A stretch of 64,000 nucleotides of DNA from Dokdonella_A sp963758365 (GTDB taxonomy: Bacteria > Pseudomonadota > Gammaproteobacteria > Xanthomonadales > Rhodanobacteraceae). The position numbers and the translations under genes are program-made. The DNA lies in the NCBI GenBank assembly GCA_963758365.1, contig CAVWVB010000001.1, positions 310,001-374,000 of the forward strand. The letters run 5' to 3'. Below, one piece after another: positions 34,564 to 44,826 of the stretch (within the stretch, counting starts at the first letter, position 1; every line of letters begins with the position of its first letter). The notes beneath the pieces are model-generated. The model worked only from the letters and a program-made list of their open reading frames with translations, made no database searches and was not told the DNA's origin.

Positions 34564-36326
34564 TGCCCGCGTTCGTTGCCTGGCAACCGCTCGTGCAGAC
34601 ACTGGGCTGGACCCTGGTCCATTTCCTGTGGCAGGGAGTCGTGATCGGTGCCGCGTTCGCGGCGGTTCGCGCAGTGCTGCCGCGTGCACGTTGCAATGCG
34701 CGCTACGCGGTGGGCCTGGTCGCACTTGCCGCGCTCTCGATCTGGCCGGTCGTCACTTTCATTGCGTTGCTGCCGCAGCCGCCGTTGATCGATGCGGCCG
34801 TCGCTGCCGCATCCTTGCCGGGCGCCAATCCGGTCGTGTACGCCGGCGCCGCCGAATCGGGTCTGGCCGCGACCATCGACGGCGTGCTGCCATGGCTCGT
34901 GCTGCTGTGGGGATCGGGCGTCCTCGGCATGGCCGGCCGCGCGCTTTGGCAGTGGCGCGCACTGACGCGGATCGCGCGACGCTGGGCGGTCTCCAATACC
35001 GAACTGGACGCGATGCTGCTCACGCTGGCGCGACGCTTCCGGTTCATGCGGCGGGTCCGCGTGCTGGTCTCGGAACGCATCCACACGCCGATGCTGATCG
35101 GCTGGCTGAAGCCCGTCGTGCTGCTGCCGACGGCGGTTGCGCTCGGTTTTCCGCGCCAGCAGGTGGAGCTCATCCTCGCGCACGAACTCGGCCATCTGCA
35201 GCGCTACGACCATCTGGTCAATCTGGCGCAGGCCTTGCTCGAAACCCTTCTGTTCTACCATCCGGTGGTCCACTGGATCTCGCGCGAAGTACGCAACGAG
35301 CGCGAACTGTGCTGCGACGCGCTCGTGCTGCAGGTGACTCGCGGCGAGCCGACGGAATATGCGCGCACGCTGGCCTCCCTCGAGGAGATGCGCCAGGACG
35401 CGTCGATGGTTCTTGCGGCGACCGGCGGCGATCTGCTCGAGCGCGTTCGCCGCATCGTCGGCATTCCGGCTCCCCGGCTGTCCGCGGCCGAGTCTCGCGG
35501 CCAGGCGCGCTGGCTGTTCGCGATCGCGGCCCTCGGACTCGTACTCGTTACCGTTCTGCGCATCGAGCGAGCCCACGAGGTGCCATTGATCACCCGCGCC
35601 CTCGCGGTGGATTGGCTCGCTGCGTCGGACCTGCGGACCCTGCCGCTCGCGGCACTGACCCTGCCGTTCGAACGACCGCGCCTGCGCCTCCCCGCACCGG
35701 TCGCGGCGCCGCCACGGGAAGACGCTTCGACCACGCAATCCGCGGCGGCGGCAGGGTCCGCTGCCGGAATGAAAACCGTCGCGACCGGTGCGGCAGGCGC
35801 GGTCGAAACCGCTGCGGCCGACATGAAGAACGAGCCCGTGGCCGCCACCTCCGTCGCAGCGGCCGTCGCACCTGCGCCGATGCCCGCAGCGATCAGCGCG
35901 AAAGCGGCGCCAGCTCCTGCGATGCCCGCGCATGAGGCGCCGCGTGCGTCGATCGCGATTTCGAAGCCGGTCGCCACGCATGTCGTCGAGCCGCGTTATC
36001 CATCGTTCGCGCGCCATGCGGCGGGTCGTGTCGAGGCGAGTTTCTCGATCGCGGCAGACGGCCGGGTCAACGACATACGTTTTGCGGGTGGCGGCGAGGA
36101 CGCGTTCACGCGCGCAGCCGACCGCGCGTTGCGTCAATGGCGCTTCGATCCCGCGAGCCTGTCGGGCGATCGCTCGATGCGCTATACGCAGACCTTCGTG
36201 TTCGCGCCGCGCGACCAGGCAGGCGGAGCGCGCGGAGACTGTGTCCAGGTCACCGGTTCGCTGATCTGCCGCGATCCGGCAGATGCGGCACTGGCCCGGG
36301 TGGCCATTTCGGGCGATGACCGTTAA
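34560..36326 (+). CDS. M56 (BlaR1-like) metallopeptidase fused to a TonB C-terminal domain
   Basis: A 588-residue membrane protein. Helices near 13-35, 45-65 and 100-125 precede the cytoplasmic protease domain with the zinc motif LAHELGHLQRYDH and the downstream ELCCDALVL. Another helix lies at about 320-340. An Ala/Pro-rich linker (about 380-460) leads to a TonB-like domain (VVEPRYPSFARHAAGRVEAS, then ALRQWRFDP). BlaR1 proper has a penicillin-binding sensor instead. Here the periplasmic TonB domain may sense or transmit an envelope signal to BlaI. Similar fusions are known among xanthomonads. Confidence 0.9.
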   Translation: MMPAFVAWQPLVQTLGWTLVHFLWQGVVIGAAFAAVRAVLPRARCNARYAVGLVALAALSIWPVVTFIALLPQPPLIDAAVAAASLPGANPVVYAGAAESGLAATIDGVLPWLVLLWGSGVLGMAGRALWQWRALTRIARRWAVSNTELDAMLLTLARRFRFMRRVRVLVSERIHTPMLIGWLKPVVLLPTAVALGFPRQQVELILAHELGHLQRYDHLVNLAQALLETLLFYHPVVHWISREVRNERELCCDALVLQVTRGEPTEYARTLASLEEMRQDASMVLAATGGDLLERVRRIVGIPAPRLSAAESRGQARWLFAIAALGLVLVTVLRIERAHEVPLITRALAVDWLAASDLRTLPLAALTLPFERPRLRLPAPVAAPPREDASTTQSAAAAGSAAGMKTVATGAAGAVETAAADMKNEPVAATSVAAAVAPAPMPAAISAKAAPAPAMPAHEAPRASIAISKPVATHVVEPRYPSFARHAAGRVEASFSIAADGRVNDIRFAGGGEDAFTRAADRALRQWRFDPASLSGDRSMRYTQTFVFAPRDQAGGARGDCVQVTGSLICRDPADAALARVAISGDDR

Positions 36327-36379
36327 CGCAACGATCAGACCGACTTAACGAAGCCTTAATCTCGGCGTACCTATATTCC

Positions 36380-36510
36380 GTCGTACTGTAGTTCTGCTCG
36401 ACACTCCTAAGTCAGGTCAGGTGACTGGCAGAGTACGGTAATCGGGGCAGTAGCTTTTTGGCCCAAGCGAGGTGTGTTCCCCCAATGACACCTCCTTGGG
36501 CCATTTTCTG
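36380..36510 (+). ncRNA. Candidate structured small RNA or 3' UTR element
   Basis: A TATATT at 36372-36377 precedes a nested fold: CGTACT pairs with AGTACG, TCTGC with GCAGA, and AGTCA with TGACT (36382-36437). A long terminator-like hairpin follows, TGGCCCAAG/CTTGGGCCA with GAGGTGT/ACACCTC inside (36459-36503), a C-rich loop TTCCCCCAATG, then ATTTTC. It has no coding frame. It could be an independent sRNA or the structured end of the M56 mRNA. No known family was matched. Confidence 0.5.
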
Positions 36511-36586
36511 TGCGGCGCCCGCCGCTTGAAGCCACCCCGCGCGCAGCCATCTTGTCCCCTCTCCATTCGCGGTAAGCTAGCGATCC

Positions 36587-37273
36587 ATGCGCATTCTCGT
36601 CATTGAAGACAACAGCGACATCGCCGCAAACATCGGCGATTTTCTCGCCGACAAGGGCCATGTGGTCGATTTTGCCGGTGACGGCGTGACCGGACTGCAT
36701 CTTGCGGTCGTCAACGACTTCGACGTGATCGTGCTCGACCTCGGACTGCCCGGCATGGACGGCCTCGAGGTCTGCCGCAAGCTGCGCCAGGAGGCCAAGC
36801 GCCAGACCCCGGTGTTGATGCTCACCGCGCGCGATACGCTCGACAACAAGCTGACCGGATTCGATTCCGGTGCCGACGACTACATGGTCAAACCGTTCGC
36901 GCTGCAGGAGCTTTCCGCGCGCATCGAGGTTCTGGGCCGGCGCGGCAAGGGCAACAAGACCCGCTTGCTGCAGCTCGCGGATCTGGTCTACAACCTCGAC
37001 ACGTTGACCATAAGCCGCGGCGGCAAGCAGATCACGCTCAATCCGATCGGCCTGAAGCTGTTGCAGTCGCTGATGGAGGCGGCGCCCTCGGTTGTCACGC
37101 GTCAGGAACTGGAGACACGCGTGTGGGGCGAGGAATTGCCCGACAGCGACTCGCTGCGCGTGCATATCCACGGCTTGCGCGCGGCGATCGACAAACCGTT
37201 CGAGAAGCCGCTGATCCAGACGCGCCACGGTATCGGCTACCGCATGGTCGATCCGGATGCGCTACCGGCGTAG
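36587..37273 (+). CDS. OmpR/PhoB-type response regulator
   Basis: A 228-residue regulator. The receiver domain has RILVIEDNSDIAANIG, the phosphoacceptor Asp in VIVLDLGLPGMDG, and the lysine in DDYMVKPFALQEL. The C-terminal winged helix shows NPIGLKLLQSLMEAAPSVVT and VWGEELPDSDSLRVHIHGLR, ending TRHGIGYRMV. It overlaps the downstream kinase by 17 bases, so the pair is one transcription unit. The signal and regulon are unknown. Confidence 0.95.
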   Translation: MRILVIEDNSDIAANIGDFLADKGHVVDFAGDGVTGLHLAVVNDFDVIVLDLGLPGMDGLEVCRKLRQEAKRQTPVLMLTARDTLDNKLTGFDSGADDYMVKPFALQELSARIEVLGRRGKGNKTRLLQLADLVYNLDTLTISRGGKQITLNPIGLKLLQSLMEAAPSVVTRQELETRVWGEELPDSDSLRVHIHGLRAAIDKPFEKPLIQTRHGIGYRMVDPDALPA

Positions 37274-38549
37274 GCTCCGCTCCCGCATCATCATCTCGTT
37301 TGCGCTGTTCGGGCTCGGCCTGACCGCGCTGTTCGCGGTCGCAACCGTATACATGCGCACGCGGCTCGAAGACCAGCTGATCAACACGACGCTGGAGCGC
37401 GAACTGCGCCACTTCGTGGATTTCAAGCGCGATAACCTGTCGCCTGACGCGCAGTTTCCGATGTCCCTGATCCAGCTGCAGATCGTGCGTGCCGGACGGA
37501 CCGCCACGGTACCGCTCGGCTGGCAGAAGTACGAGTCGGGCGTCTACGACATCGAGGACATCGGCCGCGAAGGCAAGACCCGGCCGTACAAGCTGGCCGT
37601 CTACAAGGATGCGGACTTCTGGGCATTCCTGCGCTTCGACGTCAGCACGCAGAAGCTCAGCGAACGGCAGCTCCTGACCGTGCTGATCGCGTCGGTACTC
37701 GCATTCGCGATCTTCTCTCTGCTGATCGGTTTCTGGCTGTCGGCGCGGGTCATGAGTCCGGTCATCGATCTGGCGGCGCGCGTACGCGCCATGAGCCGCA
37801 GCGGCCGTCCGGAACTGCTCAAGTCGCACTTTGCGAACGACGAAGTCGGCGAGCTCGCGTCCGCACTCGATGACTACTCGACGCGCCTGACCGAGATGGT
37901 CGAGCGCGACCGCGAGTTCAATGCCGATGTCAGCCACGAACTGCGCACGCCGCTCAGCGTGATCGCAAGCACCACCGAGCTGCTGCAGGGCTCACCGGAT
38001 CTGTCGGACAAGCTGCAGGAGCGTCTGCGCCGCATCGAGCGCGCGGTGCGCCAGTCCACGGAACTGATCGACGCACTGCTGCTGCTTTCAAGGCGCGAAC
38101 GCCAGGCGCCGACCGATGGCGAGACGACCGATGTCGCACGCGTAGTCGAACTGGTTGTCGACGCGCAGCGCCCGCACGTCGCGAACAAGCCGGTCGAGGT
38201 GCGCGTGGATATCGAGGAACCGCTGGAAGCGGCGGCGCCTTCGTCGGTGGTCGCGGTCGCACTCAGCAACCTGATCGGCAACGCATTCAAGTACACCCAG
38301 GCCGGCGAGGTCATCGTCAGCGTCGGCCACGGTCGCGTGAGCGTCGAGGACACCGGTCCGGGCATCAAGGCCGAGGATGCCGAGCGCCTGTTCGAACGCG
38401 GCGTGCGCGGGACGACGATAGGCAAGGGCGGTGGTCTCGGCCTCGCGATCGTGCGGCGCCTATGCGAGCTTTACGGCTGGAAGGTCTCGCTCGCGCCGCG
38501 TCCGCAGGGCGGTGCGACCGCGACGCTGGATTTTCGCGACCGTGCGTGA
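37257..38549 (+). CDS. Sensor histidine kinase
   Basis: A 430-residue membrane kinase. The first membrane helix is IIISFALFGLGLTALFAVAT. A periplasmic sensor of about 105 residues follows, then the second helix LLTVLIASVLAFAIFSLLIG and a HAMP region. The H-box is EFNADVSHELRTPLSVIAST, the N-box NLIGNAFKYT, and the G-boxes are VEDTGPGIK and GGGLGLAIVRRL. It should phosphorylate the upstream regulator. The sensor domain has no recognised ligand motif. Confidence 0.94.
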   Translation: MRYRRRLRSRIIISFALFGLGLTALFAVATVYMRTRLEDQLINTTLERELRHFVDFKRDNLSPDAQFPMSLIQLQIVRAGRTATVPLGWQKYESGVYDIEDIGREGKTRPYKLAVYKDADFWAFLRFDVSTQKLSERQLLTVLIASVLAFAIFSLLIGFWLSARVMSPVIDLAARVRAMSRSGRPELLKSHFANDEVGELASALDDYSTRLTEMVERDREFNADVSHELRTPLSVIASTTELLQGSPDLSDKLQERLRRIERAVRQSTELIDALLLLSRRERQAPTDGETTDVARVVELVVDAQRPHVANKPVEVRVDIEEPLEAAAPSSVVAVALSNLIGNAFKYTQAGEVIVSVGHGRVSVEDTGPGIKAEDAERLFERGVRGTTIGKGGGLGLAIVRRLCELYGWKVSLAPRPQGGATATLDFRDRA

Positions 38550-38618
38550 CTCTTGCGATCGTCCGTGATCGCGGGAATCAGGATGCGCACATCCTGTCCG
38601 CACGTCCCGCTCAAGAAA

Positions 38619-39551
38619 TCAGACCGGTTCGAGCCAGCCCCAGCGATCCTCGGTGCTGCCGTCGAAAAGGCCGAAAAACAGGGCCTGCATGCGCTGGGTC
38701 AGCGGGCCAGGCCGTCCGCTGCCGACCGGTTTGGCGTCGACCGAACGAATCGGCGTGATTTCCGCGGCGGTGCCGCACATGAAAAGCTCGTCGCACAGGT
38801 ACAGGTATTCGCGGGGCAAGTCGCGCTCGACGACCTCGAGTCCGTTCGCGCGCGCGAGCGTGATCAGCGTGTTGCGGGTGATGCCGTTCAACAGCGCAGC
38901 GCTGACCGGCGGCGTGTGCAGCACGCCGTCGAAGACCAGAAACAGGTTTTCGCCCGCGCCTTCGCTGAGCAGACCGGTCGACGCGAGCGCGATGCCTTCG
39001 CCGAATCCGAGCCGGCGCGCCTCGCGCGCCACGAGCTGCCCGGACAGATAGTTGCCGCCCGCCTTGGCACCGGCCGGAATCGTGTTCGGTGCGAACCGTT
39101 GCCAGCTCGATACGCAGGCGTCGATGCCCTGTGCGAGCACGCCAGCGCCGAGATACGGACCCATCGTCCAGGCCGCGACCGCGACATCGGTCGGAGTCTC
39201 CGCCGACAGCCCGAACCCACCAAGGCCGCGGAACGCGACCGGCCGCAGATAGGCCTGACCCAATCCATTCGCGCGCAGCACCGCGCGGCACGCGACGCCC
39301 AGTTCCTCGAGCGAATAGGGGATCACGATGTCGTAGATCCTGGCCGAATTGAACAGACGCTTGAGGTGGTCGGTCAGGCGGAATATCGACGCGCCGGTCG
39401 CTCGCCCGCGATCGCGGACTTCATAGCTGCGGATCCCTTCGAACACCGACGAACCATAGTGCAGCGCATGCGCCATCACATGCACGGTGGCTTCCGCCCA
39501 GGGCTTCACATGGCCGTTGTGCCAGATCTGCTCGGGATAGTTCTGGGCCAT
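38619..39551 (-). CDS. ilvE: Branched-chain amino acid aminotransferase
   Basis: A 310-residue class IV (fold type IV) PLP aminotransferase for Leu, Ile and Val with 2-oxoglutarate. Signatures are HALHYGSSVFEGIRSYE, the PLP lysine in PAGAKAGGNYLSGQL, EGAGENLFLVFDG, and ELFMCGTAAEITPIRS. GGAAG lies before the start at 39551. It may supply the branched-chain oxoacids used by the dehydrogenase at 50-54 kb. It is convergent with the two-component genes. Confidence 0.95.
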   Translation of the reverse strand: MAQNYPEQIWHNGHVKPWAEATVHVMAHALHYGSSVFEGIRSYEVRDRGRATGASIFRLTDHLKRLFNSARIYDIVIPYSLEELGVACRAVLRANGLGQAYLRPVAFRGLGGFGLSAETPTDVAVAAWTMGPYLGAGVLAQGIDACVSSWQRFAPNTIPAGAKAGGNYLSGQLVAREARRLGFGEGIALASTGLLSEGAGENLFLVFDGVLHTPPVSAALLNGITRNTLITLARANGLEVVERDLPREYLYLCDELFMCGTAAEITPIRSVDAKPVGSGRPGPLTQRMQALFFGLFDGSTEDRWGWLEPV

Positions 39552-39676
39552 GGCAAGGCTTCCGCGGACGAGGGAGCGATGATAGCAGGGGCCTGATTGC
39601 CTGCCGTGCCGCGCAGGAGCCGTGCGCAGCGCGATGCGTCGACACCCGCAGCGACTTCGATCGGCCCGGCCGGGTG

Positions 39677-40219
39677 CTACCAGAGCAGCCAGTAGCAACC
39701 GTCGCGCATGTCCACGCCGAAGGTCTGCTCGCGCACGCCGCTGCTGTCGCCACCGCCGGTGCGCACGCGCAGGTCGTCGCTTGCAGGCGACGTCCGGGCG
39801 GACGCGGCGTCCGTGTCGAACTGTGTGCCGGCCGCGGGGTTTTCGTCGATCGCGAGCAATGGCCGCTCGGCGAGCGCGCGCAGCATGCGCAGGTATCCGC
39901 TCGCACTGCGTGCACCGATGCCGTCCCAGCGCAGCAGTGCAGCCAGTGCATTCGGGTCGCGGCGCCCGATCGCGCTCGCGATGCGTTCGCGCAACGCCTC
40001 GCGCGACGCGGGACAGATCGGAGATCCTGCCGCTTCGATGCGCGTCGCGCGCGCATCCGCGGGTGTCGCGCCCGCCGCCGCGCAGGGCATGCCGGAGAAC
40101 ACGATCTCGCCATGCGGACCCGAGCAGCGATGGATCTTCTGTCCGACCGATGCGGGCTGCGCGTGCAGCAGTCCGGCCGCCACGATCGGAATCCACGCGA
40201 TGATCGAAATCCTCAACAT
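39677..40219 (-). CDS. Exported DUF4124-like protein
   Basis: A 180-residue protein with a signal peptide (MLRISIIAWIPIVAAGLLHA). The first mature segment, IHRCSGPHGEIVFSGMPC, resembles DUF4124, a short beta domain seen in many proteobacterial periplasmic proteins. The remainder contains a helical stretch (REALRERIASAIGRRDPNAL) and ends GVDMRDGCYWLLW. Function is unknown. It lies upstream of ilvE, with 125 bases between them. Confidence 0.65.
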   Translation of the reverse strand: MLRISIIAWIPIVAAGLLHAQPASVGQKIHRCSGPHGEIVFSGMPCAAAGATPADARATRIEAAGSPICPASREALRERIASAIGRRDPNALAALLRWDGIGARSASGYLRMLRALAERPLLAIDENPAAGTQFDTDAASARTSPASDDLRVRTGGGDSSGVREQTFGVDMRDGCYWLLW

Positions 40220-40294
40220 GCGGCGAGGCTACCACCCGACGCGCTCGCGCCAGCCGTCGCCGGACACTCGACTGCGCGCGCGGACGGGACGGGT

Positions 40295-41146
40295 TCAGGG
40301 ACTACCGGACCGGCTACCGGCCAGGCGTTCGCAGACCGCGAGCGTCGGGCGGGCCAGATTGAGCGTGTAGAAGTGCAGACCCGGTGCGCCGCCTTCGATC
40401 AGGCGGCGGCACAGACTCGCAACCAGTTCGGACGCGAATTCCCGAATCGCATCGGCGTCGTCACCGTAGGCCTGCATGCGCTTGGACACCCAGCGCGGAA
40501 TCTCCGCACCGCATCCTTCCGAGAAGCGCCGCAACTGGGAAAAGTTCGAGATCGGCATGATCCCCGGCACGATCGGGATCGACACGCCGAGCTTGCGCGC
40601 ATCGTCGACGAAACGGAAATATCCGTCCGCGTTGTAGAAGTACTGGGTGATCGCACCATCGGCACCGGCGTCGACCTTGGCCTTGAAATGGCGCAGGTCG
40701 GCGAGCGCGTCCGCGGCTTGCGGATGCGTTTCCGGATAGCAGCCGACCTCGAGGCGGAACCAGTCTCCGTGCTCCTCGCGGATGAATCCGATCAGGTCGC
40801 TCGCATAGCGCAGGTCGCCCATGCTGGCCATGCCCGAGGGCATGTCGCCGCGCAACGCGACGAGCCGCTTGCAACCCAACGCGCGGTAGATCCGTAGCAG
40901 GTCGCGAATCTCGTCGCGGCTTCCGCCCATGCATGACACGTGCGGCGCGGCATCCAATCCGTGGGCTTCGCGCAGGGTGCGGACCGTTTCGGAGGTGTAG
41001 CGCAGCGTCGAACCGCCCGCGCCGAATGTGCACGAGACATACTCGGGTCCCTGCATCTTGAGTTTGCGCGCCGCGCGATCGAGCTGCGCGCGCTGTTCTT
41101 CGGTCTTCGGAGGATAGAACTCGAACGAGATCGGGATGCTGGCCAC
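40295..41146 (-). CDS. metF: 5,10-methylenetetrahydrofolate reductase
   Basis: A 283-residue FAD enzyme that reduces methylene-THF to methyl-THF for methionine synthesis. The N-terminus is IPISFEFYPPKTEEQRAQL. FGAGGSTLRYTSETVRTLRE and LRGDMPSG are FAD and folate site segments, and QYFYNADGYFRFVDDARKLG and PGIMPISNFSQLRRFSEGCG are conserved. A GTG start at 41146 is used. Just upstream AAGCGATATAA also occurs before ahcY, which may reflect a shared promoter type. With ahcY and metK it covers much of the methyl cycle. Confidence 0.96.
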   Translation of the reverse strand: MASIPISFEFYPPKTEEQRAQLDRAARKLKMQGPEYVSCTFGAGGSTLRYTSETVRTLREAHGLDAAPHVSCMGGSRDEIRDLLRIYRALGCKRLVALRGDMPSGMASMGDLRYASDLIGFIREEHGDWFRLEVGCYPETHPQAADALADLRHFKAKVDAGADGAITQYFYNADGYFRFVDDARKLGVSIPIVPGIMPISNFSQLRRFSEGCGAEIPRWVSKRMQAYGDDADAIREFASELVASLCRRLIEGGAPGLHFYTLNLARPTLAVCERLAGSRSGSP

Positions 41147-41360
41147 GTCTTATATCGCTTCATCAAGATGGAAAGAATAATCGCGGATGCGGACGGCCGA
41201 AGCAAGCGGTGCCGCGAAACCCGGGGGTGCCCCTGCGCACCGCGGATCGATGTCATCGTGGTGGCGCCGTCGCGCGCGGCTTTCGCGGTGCATTGCAACA
41301 TGATTGCGTGGACGCTTTCGGGCGACCATGCAGGTTCCGCCACCCACCCGAGGATTCCCG

Positions 41361-43064
41361 ATGAGCCAGCCCGACACGACCCGGCATCGCACGGCCGTCG
41401 ACGACAAGCGCCTGCGGCGTGATGTCGGCATCGTCGGTCTGTTGTTCGCATCGGTCGGATCGATCATCGGCTCGGGCTGGCTGTTCGGCGCGCTGTCGGC
41501 GTCGCAGATCGCGGGCCCGGCGTCGATCCTGGCCTGGGCCATCGGCGGCGTGATGATCATGCTGATCGGACTGTGCTATGCGGAGCTCGGCACGATGTTT
41601 CCGGTGTCCGGCGGCGTCGTGCGTTTCCCGCACTTCGCGTTCGGTTCGTTCGCGAGCTACACCCTTGGCTGGATCACCTGGCTCGCGGTGGCTTCGACGA
41701 CCTCGATCGAGGTGCTGGCCGCGCTGCAGTACTCGACCAACTACGTGCCGTGGCTGGAGCACATGAAGGAGGGTGTGCCGGTCCTTACTGTTGCAGGTTT
41801 TGCGGTTGCCGTGGGCCTGCTCGCACTGTTCAGCCTGATCAACGTGATCGGCATCCGCTGGTTCGCGCGCCTCAACAACGTGCTCGTATGGTGGAAGCTC
41901 GCGATCATCCTGCTCGTGATCGTCGCGTTCATGGCGACCACGTTCCGGGGCGCGAACTTCAATCACGCGATCGCGGGCGGTTTCATGCCGTTCGGCTGGA
42001 GCGGCGTGTTTTCCTCGATCGCAACGGCCGGTATCGTATTTTCCTATCTCGGTTTTCGCCAGGGCGTCGAACTCGCGGGCGAAACCGGCAATCCGCAACG
42101 CAACGTGCCGATCGCGATCATCGGTTCGGTGCTGGTCACCGGCATCATCTACGTCGCGCTGCAGATCGCGTTCATCGCCGCGTTGCCGCCCGAGGCACTG
42201 GCCAACGGCTGGGCGCACATCGGTACCAGCTTCAGCGGCGGACTCGACGATATTGCCGCGACCTACGGCCCGCTCGCCGCGCTTGCGACGGTGATGGGCC
42301 TGAGCTGGCTCGCGGTGCTGCTCTATGTCGATGCGTTCGTGTCGCCGGCCGATACCGGGCTGATCTACGCGACGGTCACCGCGCGCATCTCCTACGCGAT
42401 GGGGCGCAACGGCAACGCGCCCGCGGTGCTGGCCAGGGTCAACGAGCGCGGCGTGCCATGGGTCAGCGTGATCCTCACGTTCATCGCCGGCGTGATCTTC
42501 CTGCTGCCGTTCCCCGGCTGGCAGAAGCTGGTCGGTTTCGTGACTTCGGCCACCGTGCTGTCATTCGGCTCCGGGCCGCTCGCGCTGGTCGCGCTGCGTC
42601 GTTCGCTGCCGCAGCAGGCGCGCCCGTTCCGGCTGCCGATGGGGAACGCGGTCGCATTTCTCGGCTTCCTGTCGTCGAACCTGATCGTCTACTGGTCGGG
42701 CTGGGACATCGTCTGGAAGCTGATGATCGCGGTCGTGATCGGTTACGTCGTGCTGCTGGTGCACGAGCTGCGCCATCCCGAAATCACGCCTCGTTTGGAA
42801 CTGCGCTCCGGCCTGTGGGTGCCGCTGTGGCTGCTCGGACTGGCTGTGCTGAGCTGGCTGGGTTCGTATCCGGACATGGACAGGCACGCAGGCAATCTCG
42901 GGCTGCTCGGCTTCGGCTGGGCGATCCTGATATTCGCCGCATTCTCGGCCGTCATCATGCAGATAGCACTGGCGCTGCGCTTGCCGGTCGCCGCGATCGA
43001 GGAACACCTGCGCGGCGAGGATCGCGGACCGTGGGAAGGCGACGCGGTCGCGTTGCACGACTGA
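41361..43064 (+). CDS. APC superfamily amino acid permease
   Basis: A 567-residue transporter with about 12-14 helices. The first helix has the APC glycine motif FASVGSIIGSGWLFG. Helix 6 region SYLGFRQGVELAGETGNPQR is typical of basic or general amino-acid carriers. A GAGGA element precedes ATG 41361. The C-terminus is extended by two helices and a charged tail. The substrate is unknown. It is divergent from metF and convergent with ahcY. Confidence 0.9.
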   Translation: MSQPDTTRHRTAVDDKRLRRDVGIVGLLFASVGSIIGSGWLFGALSASQIAGPASILAWAIGGVMIMLIGLCYAELGTMFPVSGGVVRFPHFAFGSFASYTLGWITWLAVASTTSIEVLAALQYSTNYVPWLEHMKEGVPVLTVAGFAVAVGLLALFSLINVIGIRWFARLNNVLVWWKLAIILLVIVAFMATTFRGANFNHAIAGGFMPFGWSGVFSSIATAGIVFSYLGFRQGVELAGETGNPQRNVPIAIIGSVLVTGIIYVALQIAFIAALPPEALANGWAHIGTSFSGGLDDIAATYGPLAALATVMGLSWLAVLLYVDAFVSPADTGLIYATVTARISYAMGRNGNAPAVLARVNERGVPWVSVILTFIAGVIFLLPFPGWQKLVGFVTSATVLSFGSGPLALVALRRSLPQQARPFRLPMGNAVAFLGFLSSNLIVYWSGWDIVWKLMIAVVIGYVVLLVHELRHPEITPRLELRSGLWVPLWLLGLAVLSWLGSYPDMDRHAGNLGLLGFGWAILIFAAFSAVIMQIALALRLPVAAIEEHLRGEDRGPWEGDAVALHD

Positions 43065-43100
43065 AACCTCCCTGCACCGCGGGCAGATGTGAAATGAAGC

Positions 43101-43121
43101 GTCAGGCCGGGGCGGCCTGAC
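43101..43121. repeat. GTCAGG palindromic repeat
   Basis: GTCAGGCCG, GGG, CGGCCTGAC. The palindrome plus its flanks recurs in inverse orientation at 63257-63277. It sits in the convergent space between the APC permease and ahcY. Confidence 0.8.
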
Positions 43122-43144
43122 CTATCGGAGCAGCGCGGGCCGGT

Positions 43145-43168
43145 TCGGCCATGCCGACCTGACGCGTG
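43145..43168. repeat. Half copy of a GTCAGG palindrome (direct repeat)
   Basis: A 24-bp stretch identical to 43210-43233, with a 65-base offset. Only the right half of the palindrome is complete here. Confidence 0.8.
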
Positions 43169-43203
43169 TGCTGGAGCCGCCAACGAAACCGCGGGCGGGG
43201 CAG

Positions 43204-43228
43204 GTCAGGTCGGCCATGCCGACCTGAC
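43204..43228. repeat. GTCAGG palindromic repeat
   Basis: GTCAGGTCGGC, CAT, GCCGACCTGAC: a perfect 11-bp inverted repeat just after the ahcY stop. It may help end or protect the ahcY transcript. Confidence 0.8.
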
Positions 43229-43240
43229 GCGTGCGGCCGA

Positions 43241-44683
<1,443 letters not shown>

Positions 44684-44744
44684 GGTTCGGGTCTCCGGTT
44701 TGGTCGGGAACTGGGCGCGTGTGCGCTGTCTCCGATAGGTTCAG

Positions 44745-44816
44745 CCGGGCGCCCTTGCGATGGGTTGCAGGTCTGCCGAGCGTCGCGGGAAGCCCGCTGC
44801 AGCGCCCCTCGGCAGG
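44745..44816 (-). promoter_or_regulatory. S-adenosylhomocysteine (SAH) riboswitch
   Basis: On the minus strand, CTGCCGAG (44815-44808) pairs with CTCGGCAG (44780-44773) as P1, and GCGGG with CCCGC (44797-44785) as P2. GGGCGC (44807-44802) pairs with GCGCCC (44752-44747) as the pseudoknot. The conserved GCTGCA run lies between. This order fits the SAH aptamer class that activates ahcY and metH when SAH accumulates. About 60 bases separate it from the ahcY ATG. Confidence 0.88.
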
Positions 44817-44826
44817 GTGGCCGCGC

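Noticed and set aside
43145..43233. Direct repeats that might suggest a CRISPR array
   Set aside because: Only two copies, 65 bases apart, palindromic, with no further units and no cas genes. They fit a REP-like family.
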